Shown here: positions 16,709 to 25,378 of the stretch, piece by piece
How the letters are laid out: each line of letters begins with the position of its first letter
Position numbering within the stretch: the first letter of the stretch is position 1
Source: Parabacteroides sp.
Lineage (GTDB): Bacteria > Bacteroidota > Bacteroidia > Bacteroidales > Tannerellaceae
Assembly (NCBI GenBank): GCA_019417325.1
Contig: DXVO01000023.1
Coordinates: forward strand, 186,001-250,000
DNA length: 64,000 nucleotides
Direction: 5' to 3'
Made by a program: the position numbers and the translations under genes
The notes under the pieces: model-generated
Database searches by the model: none
Told to the model about the DNA's origin: nothing
What the model saw: only the letters and a program-made list of their open reading frames with translations

Positions 16709-17320
16709 TTATAACATAGGTTGCAATTCTTTTTCAAATATTTGCTTACTGATGATACGATAATGGGGAGAATAGGTTTCCTCAAACACTTTACTATGGT
16801 GCCCCACATATTCGCCACGCTCTAAACGCTCCTCTATTTCTTTCCGGTCGTCGGCATAACCGGGCAGGGACAGATTCATGGAACGGATAATTAATTCAAT
16901 GGCTCGCCACTCTTTTTGCCAGTCGGAAACGGCAACAGGCTGTATTCCCTGAACACTGCGGATAAAAGCATCAAAATAAGTTTGATAAGGGATTTTCCCT
17001 TCTTTTATGACAGACAGGTTGACACGATAGAAATTACCCTCCCATCCGGTAGGTTCGGCAATATCTCCTTCTATTTCCGAATAGGAAGCTAACTCCCTCC
17101 GCAAATAGTTTCCGGCAGAGGTCGTATCGCTAATGATATGTCCCGGACCAAATTTATCCTGAAAGAAATTTTTATACAAATCTTTTAATGTAGACTTTGG
17201 ATACACCTTCATTTGCCGGGCAACGGCATTACGGACTGCTTCATTAAAAACATCCTTCTCCACAGCCTGTAAAGAGGTGTAGAGAAGGATGGATAAAAGC
17301 AAGAAAATAGATTTCCTCAT
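16709..17320 (-). CDS. Secreted protein of unknown function
   Basis: A 203-residue protein with a signal peptide (MRKSIFLLLSILLYTSLQA) and no lipobox Cys. The mature part is alpha-helical in character and contains KDLYKNFFQDKFGPGHII and WEGNFYRVNLSVIKEGKIPY. I do not recognise a named domain. It is 3 bp downstream of the lipoprotein thioredoxin gene and probably in one transcript with it and the flavodoxin/ferredoxin gene, so a periplasmic role linked to thiol redox is possible. That link is context only. Confidence 0.8.
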   Translation of the reverse strand: MRKSIFLLLSILLYTSLQAVEKDVFNEAVRNAVARQMKVYPKSTLKDLYKNFFQDKFGPGHIISDTTSAGNYLRRELASYSEIEGDIAEPTGWEGNFYRVNLSVIKEGKIPYQTYFDAFIRSVQGIQPVAVSDWQKEWRAIELIIRSMNLSLPGYADDRKEIEERLERGEYVGHHSKVFEETYSPHYRIISKQIFEKELQPML

Positions 17321-17323
17321 CGG

Positions 17324-18307
17324 TTATTTTATTACTTCTTGAAGTGTTTTATGCAAATCCTCACCCGTTATATTCCGGGCTATGATAACTCCGTTCGGGT
17401 CCAGCAGGATATTGGCAGGAATGCCGCGCACACCATAAAGGGCGGGTATCTCGGAGTCCCAGTATTTCAGGTCGGAGACATGTGTCCAGGTCAGGTTATC
17501 GTCGGCTATGGCTTTCATCCATTTATCTTTATTATTATCGAGTGAGATGCCGATAATCGTAAAGTTTTTATCCTTATATTCCTGGAATGCTTTTACGACA
17601 TTCGGATTTTCACGGCGGCAAGGGGGACACCAGGATGCCCAGAAGTCAAGTAATACATATTTTCCTCTGAAATCGGACAGGGAGACAGAAACGCCTGCTG
17701 TATCGGGCAATGAAAATCCGGGAGCAGTTTTTCCTATCTGCACATTTTCCAATTGTTTGATAATGCCATCCAAATCCTTCACATACGGACTGTTTGCCAA
17801 TGCCGGAGATATTTTAGCACGGGTTGCTTTCAATTCATCCAATGGCAACTGGTAGGTGAAATAACGGTACAGGTAGAATGCGGCAGCCGGAGAATCCGGA
17901 TATTTGGTAATCAGGCTATCGATATTATAACCGTCTTCAAATATTTTTTCGGCATTCGACAGGAAGATGTCATTCACCGGTGAGTTTCCGACAGTTATTA
18001 CATCGCCATCTCCGCTTATCGTTACATTCATCGGTGCATTTTCGATAAAGAACTGGACAGGATAACTCATCTGTTCCGTAGCCAGTCCATACAACAGAGG
18101 CTGTTCTACCGAACCTTCAAAGGTAAACTTACCGTCTTTTATCTCGGCGGTGTCTACATCAAAAAACATTTTGTTACGGAAGGATTTAAGATAAATCTTT
18201 CCATCCGGCATACCGGATACTTCTCCGTTTATCACATAACCTTTCGGCGTTTCCTGACAACTTGCCATCAACAGGACAGTCAGCGCTACTAATACGAATT
18301 GCTTCAT
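17324..18307 (-). CDS. Lipoprotein thiol-disulfide oxidoreductase (DUF4369 + TlpA-like)
   Basis: A 327-residue lipoprotein: signal peptide with lipobox LMASC (Cys 17), an N-terminal DUF4369-type beta domain (residues about 24-120), a helical linker, and a C-terminal thioredoxin domain (about 190-327). The redox site is WASWCPPCRRENP and the cis-Pro region is RGIPANILLD. Such proteins reduce or shuffle disulfides at the periplasmic side of a membrane. It starts 14 bp after the flavodoxin/ferredoxin gene and is followed 3 bp later by the secreted unknown. Confidence 0.93.
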   Translation of the reverse strand: MKQFVLVALTVLLMASCQETPKGYVINGEVSGMPDGKIYLKSFRNKMFFDVDTAEIKDGKFTFEGSVEQPLLYGLATEQMSYPVQFFIENAPMNVTISGDGDVITVGNSPVNDIFLSNAEKIFEDGYNIDSLITKYPDSPAAAFYLYRYFTYQLPLDELKATRAKISPALANSPYVKDLDGIIKQLENVQIGKTAPGFSLPDTAGVSVSLSDFRGKYVLLDFWASWCPPCRRENPNVVKAFQEYKDKNFTIIGISLDNNKDKWMKAIADDNLTWTHVSDLKYWDSEIPALYGVRGIPANILLDPNGVIIARNITGEDLHKTLQEVIK

Positions 18308-18321
18308 CTTTATTGTGTTTA

Positions 18322-19095
18322 TTATTTAATATCCGGATGATGGTACCTCCCTTTCTTCAAGGTCTCTTTTCCATATTCGATTGCCCGTACCGGACAGCGA
18401 TGGATACAAGCGACACATTGAACACAGGTATTCGCCCATACGGGCTTGCCATCGACCAGTGCTATTGTTTGGGTCGGACAAATCTTTTCACACAGTCCGC
18501 AGGATATGCAGGCATCCGTGACATGAAAAGAATTCTTTCCGGTTGCAAAGTTAACAAAAAGAGGATTAACCAGATAACTTTTCAGGAAAGGCACACTTCC
18601 TTTCTTATATAAATTAACGTCTGTATGCTCTTTTATAGCTTCTGCAATTGCAGCAATGCGTAATGGAGCATCTTTTAACTTCTGTTGCTCCACTTCTTTC
18701 GTATCGACATTAAAGCCGGGCATCAGGATATAGTTGTTCGGCATGATAACAGAATAGCCGGCGGTGAGGGTGATGCCCCGCTTAGCAAGTGTTTTTCCCA
18801 ACATATCTGCCGTATAACCACAGTCGTCGCCACAGGTACAGACGGAAAAGACAGATTGTTTCCGGTATCCGGAAAGTTTCAGGCGGGAGGCAAAACGAGT
18901 CATGGGAATTGCCGGTCCCCATGAATGAACCGGGTAGACAAACACGATGGTTTTATCTTCCCGGAGGGTCCAGGTATATTCATTTTCCCCGCTTTGCAAC
19001 TGGCCGGTTATGGATACGACAGGTTCATTCAGGGCTTTGCCTAATTCTTTTGCTACCCAAAAAGAGTTTCCGGTTCCTGTGAAATAGAATATCAT
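18322..19095 (-). CDS. EFR1-family flavodoxin/ferredoxin protein
   Basis: A 257-residue cytoplasmic protein with a flavodoxin-like N-terminal half (MIFYFTGTGNSFWVAKEL, the FMN phosphate loop) and a C-terminal 2[4Fe-4S] ferredoxin half with CISCGLCEKICP and CVQCVACIHRCP. This is the EFR1 arrangement. It should carry electrons between an iron-sulfur donor and a flavin-linked acceptor; the partner is not known. It heads a three-gene group with a lipoprotein thioredoxin. The leader has a TATCTTTG box. Confidence 0.92.
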   Translation of the reverse strand: MIFYFTGTGNSFWVAKELGKALNEPVVSITGQLQSGENEYTWTLREDKTIVFVYPVHSWGPAIPMTRFASRLKLSGYRKQSVFSVCTCGDDCGYTADMLGKTLAKRGITLTAGYSVIMPNNYILMPGFNVDTKEVEQQKLKDAPLRIAAIAEAIKEHTDVNLYKKGSVPFLKSYLVNPLFVNFATGKNSFHVTDACISCGLCEKICPTQTIALVDGKPVWANTCVQCVACIHRCPVRAIEYGKETLKKGRYHHPDIK

Positions 19096-19167
19096 ATGTA
19101 TATTTTTATTATCTTCGAGTTGGCTATCCTACACCGCAACTTAGTAGCGTTCAGCAGATAACCCAGA

Positions 19168-19175
19168 CAAAGATA
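19168..19175 (-). promoter_or_regulatory. -7 promoter element for the EFR1 gene
   Basis: The minus strand reads TATCTTTG, matching TAnnTTTG, 72 bp before the start codon at 19095. No convincing -33 TTTG is seen at 19-21 bp. It lies just beyond the end of the TolC gene. Confidence 0.5.
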
Positions 19176-19199
19176 ATACAAATTTACTCATGCCAATCT

Positions 19200-20456
19200 T
19201 TATAATTCAATATCCCAAATCCCGGCACTCTTTTCCAGTTCTACCAGAGATGCGCTGTGGTTGAACAAGGTTTCTATGTATTGTGCCTGCACCTCGTCAT
19301 AGGTTCGCTGGGCATCCAGTACTTCCAACAAGGATACTTCTCCCCTGTTGTAGCTATACACTTTTCCGTCGATTACCTCACGTGCCTTACGTAACATTCC
19401 TTGTTCATAATGTTGTACCTGACTGGAGAAAACCACATAATTGCGGTATGCCTGCATCACTTCATTCTGTACCTGAAGCAAAGCCTGCTGGTATTGTATC
19501 TCGGCTTGTTGTTCCCTGAAACGTGCTGCACGGACGGTTCCCTTATTAAAATTAGAGAATTTAAGAGGGATAGCGATACCTGCCGTAACACCTGTGAAAG
19601 GCGGTGCGGGAGCCTCTTCATTATATACCCTGCCGTTCCGGCTCACGGCTATAGATAAATCCACATCAGTATTGCGTTCCCGACGCGCCACTTTCAAAGC
19701 TCTCGATGCAACTTCCTTATTCTTTAGAGCAGCAACAAGGTCGGCACGCTGTTCATTGGCTGTGGCAAGCAAATCTCCTACAATAAAACTACGGGACGGG
19801 ATATGTAATCCCGCTTCCGGCTGATAAAGCGTGTCACGTGTTGTAGAACCAATCAACAGGTTTAGATTAGAGTAAGCATTATGCAACTCTGCCGCAGCCT
19901 GCAATAATTCATTTTGAAGAATATCCGCTTCCAAATGGCTTTGCGTTGCATCTATCTCCATGATTTTACCCAGGGAGAAACGGACACTGTCGCTTTCAGC
20001 AAGCCGCCGGATATTCGCATAAGCATTCTCTTTTACCTTATATAATTCATATTGCTTAAGGGCTTCCAGATAGGCTACCGTTGCATCTGCACGCAGGTTA
20101 CGGAAATAGTCGTTCAGCAGAGCCCTTGTCAATGCACTTTCGCTCTGTGCAAGGGCGATACCGGCACCCCGTTTGCCAAAGGTGAAAGTTTTGCTCAGTT
20201 CCACTTCCACACCTTCCCCCATTTGCAGGGTACGGTTTTCATTGTTGAAATAAGAAACAGCAAGATTCGGGTCATTGAATACCTTCGAAGCTGTCAGTTC
20301 AGCTTCGGAGATATCGATATTCAGCCGTTCGGCGGCATATTCCAGGTTCCCTTCTGCAACCTTCTCCATATACTGGCGGTATGAAAGTTGTACAATCTGT
20401 TGGCCTGACACTATACATGATGCGCACAAACAGAGGATGGAAAGATATATTTTCAT
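19200..20456 (-). CDS. TolC-family outer-membrane channel of a metal efflux system (CusC/CzcC-like)
   Basis: A 418-residue outer-membrane efflux protein with a signal peptide (ends near VSG/QQIVQ). It has the long paired helical repeats of TolC proteins, with LEVLDAQRTYDEVQAQYIET near the C-terminus, a typical OEP segment. It forms the exit duct through the outer membrane for the RND pump encoded 43 bp upstream. Order in the direction of reading is adaptor, RND pump, TolC. The match to the CzcC-type, which is shorter than drug-efflux OprM proteins, fits the heavy-metal assignment. Confidence 0.9.
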   Translation of the reverse strand: MKIYLSILCLCASCIVSGQQIVQLSYRQYMEKVAEGNLEYAAERLNIDISEAELTASKVFNDPNLAVSYFNNENRTLQMGEGVEVELSKTFTFGKRGAGIALAQSESALTRALLNDYFRNLRADATVAYLEALKQYELYKVKENAYANIRRLAESDSVRFSLGKIMEIDATQSHLEADILQNELLQAAAELHNAYSNLNLLIGSTTRDTLYQPEAGLHIPSRSFIVGDLLATANEQRADLVAALKNKEVASRALKVARRERNTDVDLSIAVSRNGRVYNEEAPAPPFTGVTAGIAIPLKFSNFNKGTVRAARFREQQAEIQYQQALLQVQNEVMQAYRNYVVFSSQVQHYEQGMLRKAREVIDGKVYSYNRGEVSLLEVLDAQRTYDEVQAQYIETLFNHSASLVELEKSAGIWDIEL

Positions 20457-20499
20457 TTGTTCGATGTTTTAATTTATATCTGTTTCAGAGGTTAATACA

Positions 20500-23400
20500 T
20501 TATAATAAGGTCTCTCCGCTTCCGATACTTTTATCAGCATCAGACAAGGGTTTTTTATCCAGATAATGTTTCTCTACCATATAATACAAGGCAGGCAATA
20601 CATACAAGGTTATCACGGTAGCGAACAACAGCCCGTATACAATTACGGTTGCCAACGGACGTTGTACATCGGAACCGATGCCCGTACTCAACGAAGCGGG
20701 AAGCAAACCCAGCACTGCCACGGTAGCCGTCATTAAAATAGGACGGAAGCGATGTTTGGTACCGGTTATTACCGCCTCTTTAAATGCACGGTCGCGGGTA
20801 CGCAAGTTGTTGATATGCGAAATCATAATCACTCCGTTCTGGATAGCTACACCAATCAAAGCAATAAAACCTACAGCCGAAGAGACATTCAAGGTCATTC
20901 CCCGGACATTCAAAGCCAGCATACCGCCAAACAAAGCCAGTGGAACCACACACATCATCAGGGCAGCCTGACGGAACTTTCCACAGGCGGCAAACAGCAA
21001 CAGCAGCATGATACCCAAAGCCAGGGGCACAACTACAGCCAACCGCCCATACGCACGTTGCTGGTTCTCGAACTGTCCGGCCCATTTCAGATGAACAGCA
21101 TCGTGGTCGTATTTTATTTCCTTATCGATCAAACGGTTTGCCTTTTCCAGGAAAGCAGTTAAATCCACACCACGTAAGTTGACACGTACAGTAAGGTGCC
21201 GCTTATTCATTTCACGGGTAATGGTACTGGCTCCGGTTGTCATTTTAATATCAGCCACCTGCGAAAGAGGAATCTTGGCTCCGGCATCGGTTGTCAGCAA
21301 CAGGCTACCGATACGTTCCGGCGAGTTACGGTCTTCGTCCCCGAAACGGCAAATCACATCATAGCTTTTACTGCCGACAAATATCTGGGAGATAGCCTGA
21401 CCGCCGATAGCAAGCTCTATTAAATCGGCTACATCCGAGACATTCAGCCCATACTGTGCGATACGGTCACGGTCTGCTATAATCTGCAACTGAGGTAACG
21501 GAGGTTCCTGGTCTACTGCTACATCCACTGCTCCCGGTATCCGTTTCAGTACATTTGCTACCTGCTCCGCGATATGGCGGGTTCCGGTAATATCATCCCC
21601 GTATATCTTTATAGCCAGGTCACTGTGTGCACCGGCTATCTGGTCCATTACCATATCGATGATAGGTTGTGAGAAACCTACCGAATAGCCCGGCATAGTA
21701 GATAATTTGGCAGACATTTCCTCTATCAGGTCGGCTTTTGTCTTTCCATATTTCCAGGTATTATAAGGTTTCAACCCTACCCCGCATTCGATATGGGAAA
21801 GGGAGAAAGCCTCTGCTCCTTCGTCGTCACGTCCTACCTGTGTCATCACATAAGAGACTTCATCGAACTCTTTCAACGCTTTACGCAACTCTGCTCCCAT
21901 CGCTTTTGACTTCTCTATGGAGATACCCGGAGGCAATTGCACCTGTATCCAGATAGCTCCCTCATCCAACGGAGGAAGGAAATCTTTACCTACCGTATAA
22001 CTAAGGATACCCGCACCTACCAGAATCACAACAAAAGGCAGAATGACCCGTTTCGGCTTTTCAAGCAAAGCGGTTATCTGCTTATTGTACCCTTCCGAGA
22101 GCTTTTCCAGCCAACGGTTATGATAGATCTTACGTGGCATACGATAGGCATAAAACGCCAGTCCGGGGATAAGCAGCAAAGCCACACACAAAGCGCCCAG
22201 CAAAGCATAACCTACCGTATAAGCCATCGGAGTGAACAGCTTGCTTTCAATATGTTCGAAAGCGAACAAAGGCAAATAAGCCGTAATGATAATCAAAGTG
22301 GAGAAGAAGATAGGGCGTGCCACTTCTGTCGTACGGCGCAGGATCGACTCTTCATTCAATATATCTTCCGGATGGCGTTCACGCTTCTTCAGGATTGTTT
22401 CCATCATCACAATCGCACCATCCACCAGTATACCGAAGTCTATGGCTCCCAAAGAAAGCAGGTTCGCCGGAATATTAGTCAGGTGCATCAAGATAAAGGC
22501 AATCAGCAGGGAAAGAGGAATCGTAAGGGCAACCAGCAAAGCCCCGCGCCAACTACCCAGGAAAAGGATAAGTACCAGGATAACCAAGACCATTCCTTCG
22601 AAAAGCGTATGCGATACCGTATTCAACGTCATATTCACCAAATCGGTACGGTCCATAAAGACATGGATATGCGTTCCTTCCGGCAATGTTTCGTTATTCA
22701 GTTCGTCTACGGCTGCATGTACTCCTTCCAATACCGTCGAAGGATTTTCTCCGCGGAGCATCTGCACGATACCTTCCACACCGTCTGAGAAGTCACGGTC
22801 TTTGTCAGTAAAGCCGAGTACTCCTTTACGTTCCAGGTTGCCATATTTCAATTTACCTATGTCATTCAGGTAGACAGGAACGCCATTCACTGTTTTAAGG
22901 ACAATATGTCCCAGGTCGTCCAAATCCTTTACCAGACCGATTCCACGGATTACGTAGCTTAAATCACCCCGGCTCAGCATACTACCGCCGGCATTTACGT
23001 TATTCTTTTCTATCTTTTCAGTGATATCACCCAAGGTTATATCGTACTGGTCCATCTTATGCGGGTCTACCTCTATCTGGTACTGGGTAGTGATACCGCC
23101 GAAGTTACTGACATCGGCTACACCCGTCACTTGTTTCAGGCGGGGGATAATCACCCACTTGTGCAGGTCTGTCAGTTCCCGCCGGTCCAACCGGTCGCTT
23201 TCCAGCACATAACGGAAGATTTCTCCGGTAGGCGATGTCAGCGGGTTCAATCCGGGAGTCGCATGATAAGGCAGTTCCACATCCCCCAGACGTTCCTGCA
23301 CACGCTGCCGTGCCCAGTAATCGTCGATACCGTCATCAAACACAAGCACGACAGTGGAAAGCCCGAACGTATTCTTGCTACGCATGACATTCAAACCGGG

Positions 23401-23625
23401 CAGACCGTTCATCGCCCGTTCGATAGGGATACTGATCTGCTGTTCTATCTCTTCGGCAGCCAGACCGGGAACCTGGGTAACGACCTGCACAGTCGTATCG
23501 GCAATATCGGGATAGGCATCAATTGCCAACCGTGTCCATGAGTAATAGCCTACTATGGCTAAGAACAGGAACAACACAAACATCAGCCCTCGCCGGTGTA
23601 TCGCTATATATATCAGTCTTTTCAT
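20500..23625 (-). CDS. Heavy-metal efflux RND transporter (CusA/CzcA family)
   Basis: A 1041-residue inner-membrane pump with 12 helices and two large periplasmic loops. Family signs are the start MKRLIYIAIHRRGLMFVLFL, the periplasmic ERAMNGLPGLNVMRSKNTFG, and the helix-4 proton-relay region SLGAIDFGILVDGAIVMMET, which in HME-type RND proteins has a single Asp where drug pumps have two. It exports metal ions using the proton gradient, together with the adaptor (6 bp upstream) and TolC protein. Cu/Ag versus Zn/Co/Cd specificity cannot be settled by eye. Confidence 0.95.
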   Translation of the reverse strand: MKRLIYIAIHRRGLMFVLFLFLAIVGYYSWTRLAIDAYPDIADTTVQVVTQVPGLAAEEIEQQISIPIERAMNGLPGLNVMRSKNTFGLSTVVLVFDDGIDDYWARQRVQERLGDVELPYHATPGLNPLTSPTGEIFRYVLESDRLDRRELTDLHKWVIIPRLKQVTGVADVSNFGGITTQYQIEVDPHKMDQYDITLGDITEKIEKNNVNAGGSMLSRGDLSYVIRGIGLVKDLDDLGHIVLKTVNGVPVYLNDIGKLKYGNLERKGVLGFTDKDRDFSDGVEGIVQMLRGENPSTVLEGVHAAVDELNNETLPEGTHIHVFMDRTDLVNMTLNTVSHTLFEGMVLVILVLILFLGSWRGALLVALTIPLSLLIAFILMHLTNIPANLLSLGAIDFGILVDGAIVMMETILKKRERHPEDILNEESILRRTTEVARPIFFSTLIIITAYLPLFAFEHIESKLFTPMAYTVGYALLGALCVALLLIPGLAFYAYRMPRKIYHNRWLEKLSEGYNKQITALLEKPKRVILPFVVILVGAGILSYTVGKDFLPPLDEGAIWIQVQLPPGISIEKSKAMGAELRKALKEFDEVSYVMTQVGRDDEGAEAFSLSHIECGVGLKPYNTWKYGKTKADLIEEMSAKLSTMPGYSVGFSQPIIDMVMDQIAGAHSDLAIKIYGDDITGTRHIAEQVANVLKRIPGAVDVAVDQEPPLPQLQIIADRDRIAQYGLNVSDVADLIELAIGGQAISQIFVGSKSYDVICRFGDEDRNSPERIGSLLLTTDAGAKIPLSQVADIKMTTGASTITREMNKRHLTVRVNLRGVDLTAFLEKANRLIDKEIKYDHDAVHLKWAGQFENQQRAYGRLAVVVPLALGIMLLLLFAACGKFRQAALMMCVVPLALFGGMLALNVRGMTLNVSSAVGFIALIGVAIQNGVIMISHINNLRTRDRAFKEAVITGTKHRFRPILMTATVAVLGLLPASLSTGIGSDVQRPLATVIVYGLLFATVITLYVLPALYYMVEKHYLDKKPLSDADKSIGSGETLL

Positions 23626-23631
23626 AGGGCG

Positions 23632-24741
23632 TTACCGGGCATCTAATAAGTAAAACGCTCCTGTTGTCACAATTTCATCACCGGGAACCAGACCGGACAG
23701 GATAACGGTTTTATTATCTGCCGTAGTCCCAACCGATACCCGTTGCTTCCGGTATTCGTTTTTGCCTAATGATACCAGCACATAGCAATCCTCTTCTTCC
23801 TGAAGGATAGCGGATGTCGGTATACGGATTACCTCGGCGGCTTTATCGCTCAGCTTCACGGTTCCGTACATGGCAGGTTTCATCTGGCGGGAAGTATTGT
23901 CGCATTCTATCAATACCTCGACCGAACGTGTTTCTTCATCCAGCATCTCGCTGATATGGTAAATATTTCCGGTGAAAGGCTGGTCCGGCAGGGCTACCAG
24001 ACGGATTTCCACATCATTCAATGCCTTTATCAGGTTCAAGTCCTTTTCTTTTACATGGGCAACCACCCATACTTTATTCAGGTTGGCGATAACGGCTACC
24101 GGTTCGGCATCTTCCTTTATATACTGACCGATTACCATACGGTCTGTCACCACCTCTCCGGCTATCGGGGAACGGACCACCAACGGCTGTCCCAGCACTA
24201 ACTCATCCGGATTTATCTGGAACACTTTCAGAGCGGCTTCAGCGTTCTCGAAATCTTTCTTCTTCAACTCGTAGTTCACTTCGGCTTCTTCCAGTTCTTT
24301 TTGGACACCCACCCGGTTACGTACCAGGTCTTGTTCGCGTTTAAGGCTCTTACGGGCAAGCTCCATCTCCTGTTTTGCCTGGTAATAGACTTTCCCCGTT
24401 TCAAAGAAAGACGGCGAACTGATTTCAAAGACCGGACTGCCGGGCACGACTTTCTGTCCCAGACGGACAAAAGACTTCGTGATACGTCCAGCAAACGGCG
24501 AAGCTATTTCTGCATAATTGGACGGTATGGCCTTCACAACCCCTGATGTACTGAACTCAATGCTATAAAGTTCGGGCTGTATCTTCTCTGTTTTCAGGCG
24601 GGAAAGAATGGGTGAAGCGGCTCCCACCTGTATTGTATCTCCTTTTAATGTTATGGCAACAGCATTCCCGTCATCCTGCTTCTGGCTATGACAAGACATG
24701 AATACCACTGCCGGAAGCAATAGTAAAAACAATTGTTTCAT
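23632..24741 (-). CDS. Periplasmic adaptor lipoprotein of metal RND efflux (CusB/CzcB-like)
   Basis: A 369-residue membrane-fusion protein. The N-terminus MKQLFLLLLPAVVFMSCHSQ has a lipobox (FMSC). Two lipoyl-like halves (around ASPFAGRITKSFVRLGQKV and VVRSPIAGEVVTDRMVIG) flank a helical hairpin, followed by beta-barrel and membrane-proximal domains, ending GDEIVTTGAFYLLDAR. It bridges the RND pump and the TolC channel. The gene lies 6 bp upstream of the pump gene. Its own upstream gap carries a palindromic repeat element, so readthrough from the His-rich gene may be partly blocked. Confidence 0.93.
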   Translation of the reverse strand: MKQLFLLLLPAVVFMSCHSQKQDDGNAVAITLKGDTIQVGAASPILSRLKTEKIQPELYSIEFSTSGVVKAIPSNYAEIASPFAGRITKSFVRLGQKVVPGSPVFEISSPSFFETGKVYYQAKQEMELARKSLKREQDLVRNRVGVQKELEEAEVNYELKKKDFENAEAALKVFQINPDELVLGQPLVVRSPIAGEVVTDRMVIGQYIKEDAEPVAVIANLNKVWVVAHVKEKDLNLIKALNDVEIRLVALPDQPFTGNIYHISEMLDEETRSVEVLIECDNTSRQMKPAMYGTVKLSDKAAEVIRIPTSAILQEEEDCYVLVSLGKNEYRKQRVSVGTTADNKTVILSGLVPGDEIVTTGAFYLLDAR

Positions 24742-24771
24742 ATAAATATAATGTGTGTAAGTTATTATTCA

Positions 24772-24889
24772 ATTGACAGTTGACAATTGACAGTTGAGAG
24801 AGGACAAAATACAGTTATACAGTCTCCCACCCAATTTATAAACCGGGCGCGAAGCCTAACTGTCAATTATCACCTGTCAACTGTCAACT
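24772..24889. repeat. Dispersed palindromic repeat (GACAGTTGACA family), copy 1
   Basis: The left end has three runs of TTGACAGTTGACAATTGACAG type and the right end the complement (ACCTGTCAACTGTCAACT), so the ends can pair. The middle includes CGGGCGCGAAGCCTAAC at 24844-24860, which is the exact reverse complement of a segment at 31895-31911. The element fills the gap between the His-rich gene and the adaptor gene. Confidence 0.8.
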
Positions 24890-25232
24890 AATAAGCGGGC
24901 GGTGCCCTTAACTTACTGCCACGCAAGATTCGTGTAAACGTGAAAAGCGTGTGTTCGAATGAAAAGACAGACAAAAGCATCCATACCGCACCGACAACAA
25001 AGAATGGAACCACATCCATCGTGACATGTTCCAAGGTCTCGATCGTATTCAGTGCATCCGTACTATGGTCATGGTGAGGCTGCCCGTCGGCTCCGGGCAA
25101 ATACGGATGGGAATGGATAATCGTATAGGTGGTATAGTGGTGAACATGCGTAAAGGCAACACCTCCTGCATAGTAACTTATGAAAAGCACTATCAACAGG
25201 TATTTCAATATAGGATGACGCAGATATTTCAC
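24888..25232 (-). CDS. His-rich two-helix membrane protein at the head of the metal efflux operon
   Basis: About 114 residues. There is no ATG; I choose the GTG at 25232 (VKYLRHPILKYLLIV), because the possible TTG at 25253 overlaps the -7 promoter box. One N-terminal helix (LLIVLFISYYAGGVAF) is followed by a His-rich stretch with THVHHY, IIHSHPYLPGADGQPHHDH, then a second helix (VVPFFVVGAVWMLLSVFSF). The soluble part between the helices could bind metal ions, and the gene is first in line with the CusABC-like set. I recall similar proteins beside such loci in Bacteroides but give no family name with confidence. Confidence 0.7.
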   Translation of the reverse strand: MKYLRHPILKYLLIVLFISYYAGGVAFTHVHHYTTYTIIHSHPYLPGADGQPHHDHSTDALNTIETLEHVTMDVVPFFVVGAVWMLLSVFSFEHTLFTFTRILRGSKLRAPPAY

Positions 25233-25250
25233 TTCCCCTGATTTTGGATG

Positions 25251-25258
25251 CAAATATA
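25251..25258 (-). promoter_or_regulatory. -7 promoter element for the metal efflux operon
   Basis: The minus strand reads TATATTTG, a full TAnnTTTG match. Transcription would start about 7 bp downstream, leaving a very short leader before the GTG at 25232. This is what decides against the TTG start inside the box. Confidence 0.6.
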
Positions 25259-25322
25259 TTTAATTATTATGACACGGCTTGCATTAATTTATAACGTTTC
25301 TATGACATTTATCTCCGATTCG

Positions 25323-25354
25323 TTTGGAACAACCCTTTTTTATCTATTAATTTG
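25323..25354 (+). promoter_or_regulatory. Promoter of the M28 peptidase gene
   Basis: TTTG at 25323-25326, 20 bp, then TTAATTTG at 25347-25354: one mismatch to the Bacteroides consensus. The start codon at 25379 follows 24 bp later. It is divergent from the metal efflux promoter. Confidence 0.6.
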
Positions 25355-25378
25355 CATCACCTTAAAAATAAATATGAC

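Noticed and set aside
21937..22788. Open frame of 283 codons opposite the CusA-like gene
   Set aside because: The composition is Gln/His/Arg-rich without domains, and it lies fully inside a well-supported RND gene.
24772..24889. Possible attachment site or insertion sequence end
   Set aside because: No integrase or transposase is nearby and the element recurs between unrelated genes, so it is treated as a dispersed palindrome.
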